Origin: an uncultured Eubacteriales bacterium | GTDB lineage: Bacteria > Bacillota > Clostridia > Oscillospirales > Acutalibacteraceae | Assembly (NCBI GenBank): GCA_934454845.1 | Contig: CAKSGV010000004.1 | Coordinates: 31,963-95,962, forward strand | DNA: 64,000 nucleotides | Direction of reading: 5' to 3' | Part shown: positions 57,399 to 64,000 of the stretch, piece by piece | Layout: every line of letters begins with the position of its first letter | Position numbering within the stretch: position 1 is the first letter of the stretch | The notes under the pieces: model-generated | Seen by the model: only the letters and a program-made list of their open reading frames with translations | What the model was told of the DNA's origin: nothing | The model's database searches: none | Program-made: the position numbers and the translations under genes

Positions 57399-58322
57399 TT
57401 ATTTTAAAAATCCGTTAACTATTTCTTCTTCCGCCTCTTTTTCGGTAAGACCGAGAGTCATAAGCTTAATAAGCTGTTCACCTGCTATTTTGCCTATCGC
57501 CGCCTCGTGGATAAGAGAAGCGTCGATATTGTTCGCGCTTATCTGCGGAATTGCGGATACCTTGCCGTTATCCATAATAATAGCGTCGCACTCGGTGTGA
57601 CCGGAGCAAAGATTATTTCCGTTTATATTAGATTTGAAAAGCTGAGATGAATTCTCTTTTGCAACCGATCTTGACACAACGTTCGCGCTGGAATTCTTTC
57701 CGTTTAGATCAACGGAAAAATCGGTTTCGGCTTTCTGCGAATTCTCGGTAAGAATTTTTTCGTGGATAACAAGCGTTCCCCCGTCTCCGACAGACGCTTT
57801 TGTCACTCTCAAAGTATCATCTATACCGCCGAGCTGGCTTGTTTCCATCTCCATATAAGAATTTTCGCCTAAGTTGACGACGGTTGTCGGGTTCATTATC
57901 CTTGTGCCTTTTCCCTCACCCTCGCCGAAATGGCGCTCTATATATTTAACCTTTGAATTTTTCCCCACAAAAAATGTATGCACGCCGTCATGAGAGGATT
58001 TTTTATCGCCGCAGTTGTGAATTCCGCAGCCGGCAACTATCGTAACATCGGAATTTTCGCCTATTATAAAATCGTTGTAAACGAGATCGTCAAGTCCTGT
58101 CGCGTCGATAACGACCGGTATATGCACCGTTTCTCCCACAGTGCCGGGTTCTATGATTATATCTATGCCGGGCTTGTCCGTTTTAGTGCGGATATCGATA
58201 TTCTCGGTCGTCTTTCTGTCGGCAAGCTTACCGTTTGCCCTGATATTGAAAGCGCCCGCAGGCTCACCTTCCATATCGGCGATTATTTTAAGAAGCTGTT
58301 TTTCGGTATCGTTGATCATCAT
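57399..58322 (-). CDS. SmsB/SufB-like Fe-S cluster scaffold protein
   Basis: A 307-residue protein of the SufB/SufD beta-helix family, shorter than SufB (about 470). It has the C-terminal cluster-site segment NNLCSGHTECDAIIM, ending in SLIHEAAIGKIAGEQLIKL. An internal VAGCGIHNCGDK stretch has extra Cys. It overlaps the ATPase gene by 4 nt. A single SufB-like protein with one SufC-like ATPase and no SufD, SufS or SufU matches the minimal two-gene system called SMS. The scaffold role is inferred from the family. Confidence 0.85.
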   Translation of the reverse strand: MMINDTEKQLLKIIADMEGEPAGAFNIRANGKLADRKTTENIDIRTKTDKPGIDIIIEPGTVGETVHIPVVIDATGLDDLVYNDFIIGENSDVTIVAGCGIHNCGDKKSSHDGVHTFFVGKNSKVKYIERHFGEGEGKGTRIMNPTTVVNLGENSYMEMETSQLGGIDDTLRVTKASVGDGGTLVIHEKILTENSQKAETDFSVDLNGKNSSANVVSRSVAKENSSQLFKSNINGNNLCSGHTECDAIIMDNGKVSAIPQISANNIDASLIHEAAIGKIAGEQLIKLMTLGLTEKEAEEEIVNGFLK

Positions 58323-59056
58323 TTAGCTCCTTTCATATTATCCGTAAGCACGCTGCAGGCAGAAGCCGTAGAGCCCAAAAGCTCAGGCAAAATGCTCTCT
58401 TTGTTTCCTTGCGCTTTAACTTTACCCGACGCTATGACGATAACATCGTCTGCAATATTTAAAATTCTTTCCTGGTGAGAAATAATTATTATTGAGCCGC
58501 CGAGAGTATCGTGCAGTTTTTCAAAAACATTTATAAGGTTAGAAAAGCTCCAGAGGTCTATTCCCGCCTCAGGCTCGTCAAATAAAGACACCTTTGTTTC
58601 CCTTGCAAGCACAGTTGCTATCTCTATTCTCTTAAGCTCACCGCCAGAAAGCGACGCATTTACTTCTCTTTCGATATAATCGCGAGCGCAAAGACCTACC
58701 TGTGAAAGATAATCACAGGCGTCTGAAATGCTTATATCCTTATTTGAGGCAAGTCTTATAAGATCGTGCACAGTGATACCTTTAAACCTTACTGGCTGCT
58801 GAAAAGCAAAGCTAATGCCTTTTTTTGCTCTTTCGGTAACGGAAAGATCGGTTATATCCTCGCCGTCAAGCAAAACAGAGCCGGAATCGGGCTTTATAAT
58901 TCCCGCGATTATTTTCGCAAGAGTGGATTTGCCTCCGCCGTTAGGCCCGGTCACAGCGGTAAATCCGTCTTTTACAGTAAGACTTATATTTTTCAGAATT
59001 TCTTTTCTGTCATCACCGTTTTGAGCAGAATAGCAAATATTTTTTAGCTCAAGCAT
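58319..59056 (-). CDS. SmsC/SufC-like Fe-S assembly ATPase
   Basis: A 245-residue ABC-type ATPase of the SufC type. Walker A is GPNGGGKSTLAKIIAG, the signature is NASLSGGELKRIEIA, Walker B is VSLFDEPEAGIDLW, and the His switch is IIISHQERIL. The start is at ATG 59056, after GGAGG, giving MLELKNICYSAQ. SufC-type ATPases drive the conformational changes of the scaffold during cluster assembly. It is the first gene of the pair, with a consensus promoter just upstream. Confidence 0.9.
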   Translation of the reverse strand: MLELKNICYSAQNGDDRKEILKNISLTVKDGFTAVTGPNGGGKSTLAKIIAGIIKPDSGSVLLDGEDITDLSVTERAKKGISFAFQQPVRFKGITVHDLIRLASNKDISISDACDYLSQVGLCARDYIEREVNASLSGGELKRIEIATVLARETKVSLFDEPEAGIDLWSFSNLINVFEKLHDTLGGSIIIISHQERILNIADDVIVIASGKVKAQGNKESILPELLGSTASACSVLTDNMKGAK

Positions 59057-59084
59057 AACTGCCTCCAAAAATTTCAATAAATAA

Positions 59085-59113
59085 ATTATACAATCTTCGG
59101 GTAAAAAAATCAA
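59085..59113 (-). promoter_or_regulatory. Promoter of the smsCB genes
   Basis: TTGATT (59113-59108), 17-bp spacer, TATAAT (59090-59085), reading into smsC. It is divergent from the tex promoter. Confidence 0.75.
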
Positions 59114-59122
59114 TAATATTAT

Positions 59123-59151
59123 TTGAATAATATAAAAGGATATGATACAAT
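59123..59151 (+). promoter_or_regulatory. Promoter of tex
   Basis: TTGAAT (59123-59128), 17-bp spacer, TACAAT (59146-59151), about 30 nt before the ATG. Confidence 0.65.
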
Positions 59152-59181
59152 ATATTCAATAAATTTACCCGGAGCGAATAT

Positions 59182-61335
59182 ATGGATATAATAAAAACTC
59201 TTTCCGATGAATTCGGAGTATCTCAAAAAACCGCGGATAACATTGTTACTCTGCTTGACGATAAGAATACCGTGCCCTTTATCGCAAGGTACAGAAAAGA
59301 AATGACCGGCTCTATGAACGATCAGGTGCTCCGCTCTTTTGCAGACCGCCTTTCTTATTTAAGAAATCTTGACAAGATGCGAGAAAAAATCAAAAAAGCC
59401 GCAGCCGAATGCTCAAAGCTCACCGATGAACTTTCTTTGAGTATCGACTCTGCATTAACTTTAAGCGAGCTTGAAGATATTTATCTTCCCTTTAAAAAGA
59501 AGAAAAAAACGAGAGCTGATAAAGCGCGCGAATCAGGGCTTGCTCCCCTTGCAGATCTTATATATGATCAGAATACCTTTAGCAATGATCTGAAAGAAGA
59601 AGCGCAAAAATACATAAACGAAGAGCTTGGAATTTTATCCGAAGAAGATGCGCTTTCGGGCACCTCGGATATTATTGCCGAAAATATTTCCTTTAATGCC
59701 GAAATAAGGAAAAGGCTAAGATATGTCGCTTTTAAAAACGCATTTTTATGCTCACAAAAAGCCAAAGAAGATACCGGTGTTTACTCCGCTTATGAGGATT
59801 ACCGCGAGCCTGTCTCCAAAATCCCCGGGCATAGAATTTTGGCGATAAACAGGGGAGAAAAAGAGGAGTTTTTAAAGGTCGGCATAGATTTTGATAAGGA
59901 ACAAGCTCTTTTTATTATCGAAAAGGTTATTTTAAAAGAAAATTCGCCTTATAAAGATTTTCTTTCAAATTGTGCGGCAGACGCTTATTCAAGGCTTATT
60001 TTCCCAAGCCTGGAAAGAGAAATAAGAAACGAGCTTACCCTAAATGCAAGCGAATCGGCAATGAAAGTTTTTGAAGCGAATTTAAGGCAGCTTCTTATGC
60101 AGCCGCCCGTGAAAGGGAGAGTAACTATCGGTCTTGATCCGGGGTACAGAACGGGCTGTAAGGTCGCGGTGGTAGACGAAACGGGCAAAGTGCTCGATAC
60201 CGCCGTTATCTATCCCGCCCCTCCTCACAATAAGACGGAAGAGGCGAATAAAATTCTTAAAGCACTTATCCTTAAGCACGGTGCCACTCTAATAGCCATA
60301 GGCAACGGAACAGCCGGTAGGGAAACAGAAGCTTTCGCAGCGAAGCTTATAAAAGATCTTGACAGAAAAGATATTTCTTATGCGATAGTAAGCGAGGCGG
60401 GAGCAAGCGTTTATTCCGCCTCAAAGCTTGCCGCGGAGGAATTTCCTGAATATGATGTATCTTTAAGAAGCGCCGTATCTATTGCAAGAAGACTTGAAGA
60501 TCCTTTAAGCGAGCTTGTTAAAATAGATCCCAAATCGATAGGCGTAGGGCAGTATCAGCACGATATGCCGCAAAAGGAATTGAGCGCTGCGCTTGACGGC
60601 GTGGTGGAGGAATGCGTAAACTCGGTAGGAGTCGATCTAAACACTGCCTCCGCTCCACTGCTTTCAAAAATCGCGGGAATAAATTCCGCAGTTGCCGCAA
60701 ATATAGTTTCTTTCCGCGAGGAAAGCGGAAAGTTTTCCTCAAGAAAAGAGCTTAAAAAAGTTCCGAAATTAGGCTCTAAAGCCTTTGAGCAGTGCGCCGG
60801 ATTTTTAAGGATAGAGGGCGGAATCGAGCCGCTCGATTCAACCGCCGTGCACCCCGAAAGCTATAAAACAGCGGAAAATATTTTAAAGCTCTGCGGATTT
60901 AAAAAAGACGATATAAAAGAGCGAAAAATAAAAAATATCTCGGAAAAAATCAAATCTTTGGGCGAGGATGATATCGCCGAAAAATTAGGTGTGGGAAAGA
61001 TCACACTAAGCGATATTCTTTCTGAGCTTGAAAAGCCGTGGCGCGATCCGCGAGACGAAATAGAAAAGCCTATGTTAAGACAGGATGTTCTCACACTTGA
61101 CGATCTAAAGCCCGGAATGGAGCTTATGGGCACAGTGCGAAACATCATAGATTTCGGAGCATTTGTGGATATTGGCGTTCACGAAGACGGTCTTGTGCAT
61201 ATTTCTCAGATATCCGATAAATTCATCAAGCACCCGCTCGATGTTTTAAAAGTCGGGCAGTCGGTCAAAGTCCGCGTTTTATCCGTAGACAAAGAAAAAA
61301 GCAGAATATCTCTTTCAATGAGAAAGGAAACTTAA
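59182..61335 (+). CDS. tex: Tex family RNA-binding transcription accessory protein
   Basis: A 717-residue Tex protein. It has an N-terminal helical region (NTVPFIARYRKEMTGSMND), a YqgF/RNase H-like domain (RVTIGLDPGYRTGCKVAVVD), helix-hairpin-helix segments (NTASAPLLSKIAGINSAVAA, KKVPKLGSKAFEQCAGFLRI), and a C-terminal S1 domain (GTVRNIIDFGAFVDIGVHED, then GLVHISQISDKF). It binds nucleic acids and affects transcription and RNA turnover. Length fits the family. It leads two plus-strand genes, with the DMT transporter 5 nt downstream. Confidence 0.96.
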   Translation: MDIIKTLSDEFGVSQKTADNIVTLLDDKNTVPFIARYRKEMTGSMNDQVLRSFADRLSYLRNLDKMREKIKKAAAECSKLTDELSLSIDSALTLSELEDIYLPFKKKKKTRADKARESGLAPLADLIYDQNTFSNDLKEEAQKYINEELGILSEEDALSGTSDIIAENISFNAEIRKRLRYVAFKNAFLCSQKAKEDTGVYSAYEDYREPVSKIPGHRILAINRGEKEEFLKVGIDFDKEQALFIIEKVILKENSPYKDFLSNCAADAYSRLIFPSLEREIRNELTLNASESAMKVFEANLRQLLMQPPVKGRVTIGLDPGYRTGCKVAVVDETGKVLDTAVIYPAPPHNKTEEANKILKALILKHGATLIAIGNGTAGRETEAFAAKLIKDLDRKDISYAIVSEAGASVYSASKLAAEEFPEYDVSLRSAVSIARRLEDPLSELVKIDPKSIGVGQYQHDMPQKELSAALDGVVEECVNSVGVDLNTASAPLLSKIAGINSAVAANIVSFREESGKFSSRKELKKVPKLGSKAFEQCAGFLRIEGGIEPLDSTAVHPESYKTAENILKLCGFKKDDIKERKIKNISEKIKSLGEDDIAEKLGVGKITLSDILSELEKPWRDPRDEIEKPMLRQDVLTLDDLKPGMELMGTVRNIIDFGAFVDIGVHEDGLVHISQISDKFIKHPLDVLKVGQSVKVRVLSVDKEKSRISLSMRKET

Positions 61336-61339
61336 ATTA

Positions 61340-62275
61340 ATGAAAAAGCAAACAAATAATTTAAAGGGCGGTCTTATTCTCCTTATCACCGCGTTTATCT
61401 GGGGAATAGCGTTCGTCGCTCAGTCAGACGCGGCTTCAAAGATACCGCCTTTCGCTTTTAACGCAATAAGATCATTTATCGGAGCTTTAATGCTTTTATT
61501 GCTTATGTGCTTTAAAAAGATTAAAACAGGAGAAAAAGTATTCGTTTCAAAAGCCGCTCCTAAATTCCTGGTCGCAAAGGGCGGTATTATCTGCGGAGTT
61601 ATGCTTTGGATGTCTGTTAATCTTCAGCAGATGGGACTAACATATTATGAAAAGCACGGTCTTCCCGGAGGCTCGGCAAGGGGTGCTTTCTTAACGGCTT
61701 TATATGTCGTTATAGTTCCTGTTCTTTCACTGTGTTTTAAAAGGAAGGTTTCGCCGATTATATGGATATCCGCCGTCATTGCCGTTTTGGGCGCATATTT
61801 GCTCTGCACTGCAGGCCTCGGAGGCTTTAATAAGGGCGATATCTTGATGCTTGCCTGCGCGCTCAGCTTTTCACTGCACGTGCTCTCGGTAGATACATTC
61901 TGCAATGAGGTCGGCGGAATAAGGCTTTCGATGATACAATTTTCAGTCTGTGCGGCATTATCTTTTATAACCGCTCTTATCTTCGAAACCGATCCGTTTA
62001 ACCTCGAAAACATAATCGCGGCTATAATTCCGATATTATTCTTAGGAATAATGTCAAGCGGAGTAGCTTATACTCTTCAGATAATAGGTCAGAAATATGC
62101 CGAGCCGTCTGTTGCCTCGCTTGTCATGAGCCTTGAAAGCGTTTTCGGGGCGCTCGGAGGCTGGATAATTTTAGGGCAGACGCTGACGCTTTTGCAAATA
62201 ATAGGCTGCACACTTGTTTTTATAGCCATAATAGTCGCACAGATACCGGAGATCCTTTTTAATAAAAAAGCATAA
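61340..62275 (+). CDS. EamA/DMT-superfamily transporter
   Basis: A 311-residue membrane protein of two five-helix EamA halves: GGLILLITAFIWGIAFVAQ begins the first, and SVASLVMSLESVFGALGGWI lies in the last helices of the second. Such proteins export amino acids, metabolites or drugs; the substrate is not readable. It follows tex by 5 nt, which suggests co-transcription. Confidence 0.88.
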   Translation: MKKQTNNLKGGLILLITAFIWGIAFVAQSDAASKIPPFAFNAIRSFIGALMLLLLMCFKKIKTGEKVFVSKAAPKFLVAKGGIICGVMLWMSVNLQQMGLTYYEKHGLPGGSARGAFLTALYVVIVPVLSLCFKRKVSPIIWISAVIAVLGAYLLCTAGLGGFNKGDILMLACALSFSLHVLSVDTFCNEVGGIRLSMIQFSVCAALSFITALIFETDPFNLENIIAAIIPILFLGIMSSGVAYTLQIIGQKYAEPSVASLVMSLESVFGALGGWIILGQTLTLLQIIGCTLVFIAIIVAQIPEILFNKKA

Positions 62276-62321
62276 ACAATAACAAATTGTTTCCTATTGT
62301 ATTTTCTAAGGAGGTCTATAA

Positions 62322-63956
62322 ATGAAACTCACCTTTTTAGGCGCCGCTCACGAAGTAACGGGCTCCTGTTCCCTTCTTACAGTGAACGGGAAAAACATTC
62401 TTATCGACTGCGGAATGGAGCAGGGCGAGGATATTTATGAAAACTGCGAACTGCCTTTTCCCGCAAACGAGATTGACGCCGTGCTTTTGACCCACGCGCA
62501 TATCGATCACTCGGGGATGCTCCCTGCCCTTGCGGCAAAGGGCTTTAAAGGCAAAATTTTCGCTACTTTTGCAACTTATAAGCTCTGCGAAATAATGCTC
62601 AGAGATTCGGCACATATTCAGGAATTCGAAGCCGAATGGCGCAACAGAAAGGCAAAAAGAGCAGGAACGCAGGAATATGTCCCCGTTTATACAATAAATG
62701 ATGCCGAGGCGGCAATAAAACTCTTTTGTCCTGTTTCTTATAAAGAAAGCTTTGAGGTGATAGGCGGCGTTACCGCCTACTTTACAGACGCGGGTCACCT
62801 TTTAGGCTCTTCTTCGATAAATCTCACCGTAACGGAAGACGAAAATACCCGCACCCTGCTTTTCTCCGGTGATCTCGGAAATATCGACAGACCGCTTATC
62901 CGCGATCTTCAAACACCCGATAATGCCGATTATGTTATAATCGAATCGACCTACGGCGACCGGCTCCACGGAGAGCGCACCGATTATGTTTCGGCTCTTG
63001 CAGGTGTGATAAACGATACCTTTAAAAGAGGCGGAAATGTTGTAATCCCCTCTTTTGCGGTGGGAAGAACGCAGGAGCTTTTATACCTTTTAAGAATTAT
63101 AAAAGAGCAAAATCTGACCGTTTTCCCGGATTTCCCCGTGTTTGTGGACAGTCCGCTCGCAGTGGAGGCAACCGGCATTTATTCAAGCGGTCTTACCGAT
63201 TATTACGACGAGGAAACGCTCGACCTTTTAAGCCGAGGCATAGATCCGATCAAATTTCCCGGTCTTAACCTTTCCGTTACTTCCGACGACTCTAAAATGA
63301 TAAATTTCGATCAAAGACCGAAAGTGATCCTCTCAGCATCCGGAATGTGCGAGGCAGGAAGAATAAGACACCATTTAAAGCACAATCTCTGGAGAAGCGA
63401 TTCGACTATTCTTTTTGTCGGTTATCAGGCGGAGGGCACAATAGGAAGAAAGCTTATCGATGGTGTAAAGAATGTCAAGCTGTTCGGTGAGGAGATAACC
63501 GTCAATGCAAAAATCGAAACTCTCCACGGAATAAGCGGCCACGCAGATCGGGATATGCTTTTGTCCTGGCTTGAAAAATTAAGCAAAAAGCCGAAACACA
63601 TTTTTGTAAACCACGGTAACGATACAGTGTGCGACAGCTTTGCAGAGCTTGCCTCAAAAACTTTAGGCGTTTTGGCAACAGCTCCCTACAGCGGCGATGA
63701 ATTCGATCTTATATCGGATACCTGCACGGCTAAAGGAAAGATTGTCAGGATCGAAAAATCGGTATCTCCCGGAAGAGCGAGAGCTGTTACCGTTTATCAA
63801 AGACTGCTTGACGCGGCAAAAAGGCTTTTATCCATCGCAAAATCATCGAATGAAATGGCAAATAAAGATATGGCTAAATTTGCGGATCAGATAACCGCGC
63901 TTTGCGACAAAATGGACTCAAAAAAGTCAAAACCTCCGGCTAAGCCGGAGGCTTGA
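62322..63956 (+). CDS. Metallo-beta-lactamase beta-CASP RNase-like protein
   Basis: A 544-residue protein of the CPSF/YSH1-type beta-CASP family. The metal motif is LLTHAHIDHSGMLPAL, then DAGHLLGSSS, FSGDLGNIDRPL and ESTYGDRLHG. The beta-CASP insert includes PSFAVGRTQELLYLLR, LSASGMCEAGRIRHHL and FVGYQAEGTIGRKLIDG, and the last ligand is HGISGHADRDMLL. This is usually an RNA-processing enzyme, distinct from RNase J. The Lys/Pro-rich end (SKKSKPPAKPEA) is encoded within a hairpin that starts a run of stem-loops (63932-64000), so the original C-terminus may have been altered. Confidence 0.9.
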   Translation: MKLTFLGAAHEVTGSCSLLTVNGKNILIDCGMEQGEDIYENCELPFPANEIDAVLLTHAHIDHSGMLPALAAKGFKGKIFATFATYKLCEIMLRDSAHIQEFEAEWRNRKAKRAGTQEYVPVYTINDAEAAIKLFCPVSYKESFEVIGGVTAYFTDAGHLLGSSSINLTVTEDENTRTLLFSGDLGNIDRPLIRDLQTPDNADYVIIESTYGDRLHGERTDYVSALAGVINDTFKRGGNVVIPSFAVGRTQELLYLLRIIKEQNLTVFPDFPVFVDSPLAVEATGIYSSGLTDYYDEETLDLLSRGIDPIKFPGLNLSVTSDDSKMINFDQRPKVILSASGMCEAGRIRHHLKHNLWRSDSTILFVGYQAEGTIGRKLIDGVKNVKLFGEEITVNAKIETLHGISGHADRDMLLSWLEKLSKKPKHIFVNHGNDTVCDSFAELASKTLGVLATAPYSGDEFDLISDTCTAKGKIVRIEKSVSPGRARAVTVYQRLLDAAKRLLSIAKSSNEMANKDMAKFADQITALCDKMDSKKSKPPAKPEA

Positions 63957-64000
63957 GTAAGCCCTAGAAGGGCATTTTACAGACTAAACCCCTAAAGGGG
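63932..64000 (+). repeat. Run of three hairpins at the window edge
   Basis: CCTCCGGC/GCCGGAGG (63932-63950) overlaps the gene's last codons and lies just before its TGA. GCCCT/AGGGC (about 63961-63974) and CCCCT/AGGGG (63989-64000) follow, the latter cut by the edge. The spacing and short loops are unlike a simple terminator, since there is no T-run after the first. They may be the end of an IS200/IS605-type element or another repeat; the window is too short to tell. Confidence 0.4.

Noticed and set aside
1..64000. CRISPR array, prophage or integrated plasmid
   Set aside because: No regularly spaced direct repeats, no integrase, capsid or replication genes, and the order is mostly conserved housekeeping genes.

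Overview
The window looks like chromosomal core of an endospore-forming Gram-positive Clostridia member, most like the gut Oscillospirales/Ruminococcaceae type. The basis is SpoIID, SpoIIE and SleB, lipoprotein signal peptides instead of an outer-membrane system, DivIVA/SepF/YlmH division genes, a split two-subunit transketolase, a two-gene SUF-like Fe-S system, and many sigma-A-type promoters (TTGACA-17-TATAAT) in AT-rich spacers. No phage, plasmid, rRNA, CRISPR array or intact insertion sequence was seen. Taxonomy is inferred from gene content only.

Layout. 1-2260: end of a phosphate (Pst) operon with a PstS whose two halves are in swapped order, a stand-alone (p)ppGpp-hydrolase-type HD protein, tRNA-Pro(GGG) and HPr. 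2342-5967: the ylxM-ffh-rpsP-khpA-rimM-trmD operon. 6029-7513: an orphan peptide-binding lipoprotein. 7563-22817: a long minus-strand gene train starting at a promoter in front of miaB and running miaB, ylbF, mutS, mutL, miaA, an HlyD-like protein, yggS, sepF, ylmH, divIVA, lspA, rluD, a HAD phosphatase and the two transketolase subunits, often with 1-23 nt overlaps. 22832-25540: murA, walJ and rlmH. 25524-30489: an unknown membrane protein and the sporulation genes spoIID, spoIIE and sleB. 30500-33519: the rpmG-secE-nusG-rplK-rplA operon. 33559-34093: a small HTH regulator divergent from a tiny Cys-rich protein. 34108-39629: cysK, an aminotransferase, secD-secF and an HD protein.

39702-53515 is the accessory region: five minus-strand genes for extracellular glycan handling. 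They are a secreted clan GH-A-like enzyme, a 1987-residue membrane-anchored protein with four repeated beta-sandwich modules plus four discoidin-like modules, a sugar-binding lipoprotein, a polysaccharide-deacetylase/GH57-type enzyme and a six-hairpin glycosidase-like enzyme. No permease lies in the window. This is the best candidate for an under-described system. 53837-57395 holds a small membrane protein and a dTDP-rhamnose/glycosyltransferase operon whose first gene lacks a normal start codon. 57399-59113 is the SmsB/SmsC (SufB/SufC-like) pair, divergent from tex, a DMT-family transporter and a beta-CASP metallo-beta-lactamase RNase-like gene. The window ends in a run of hairpins that may be the edge of a mobile or repeat element.

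Smaller regulatory points: a consensus -35/-10 pair 21 bp apart in front of spoIIE, like the Spo0A-driven B. subtilis promoter; twin structured elements in front of rplK and rplA; a Shine-Dalgarno-sequestering hairpin before the small membrane protein gene; and several genes that probably start at TTG.
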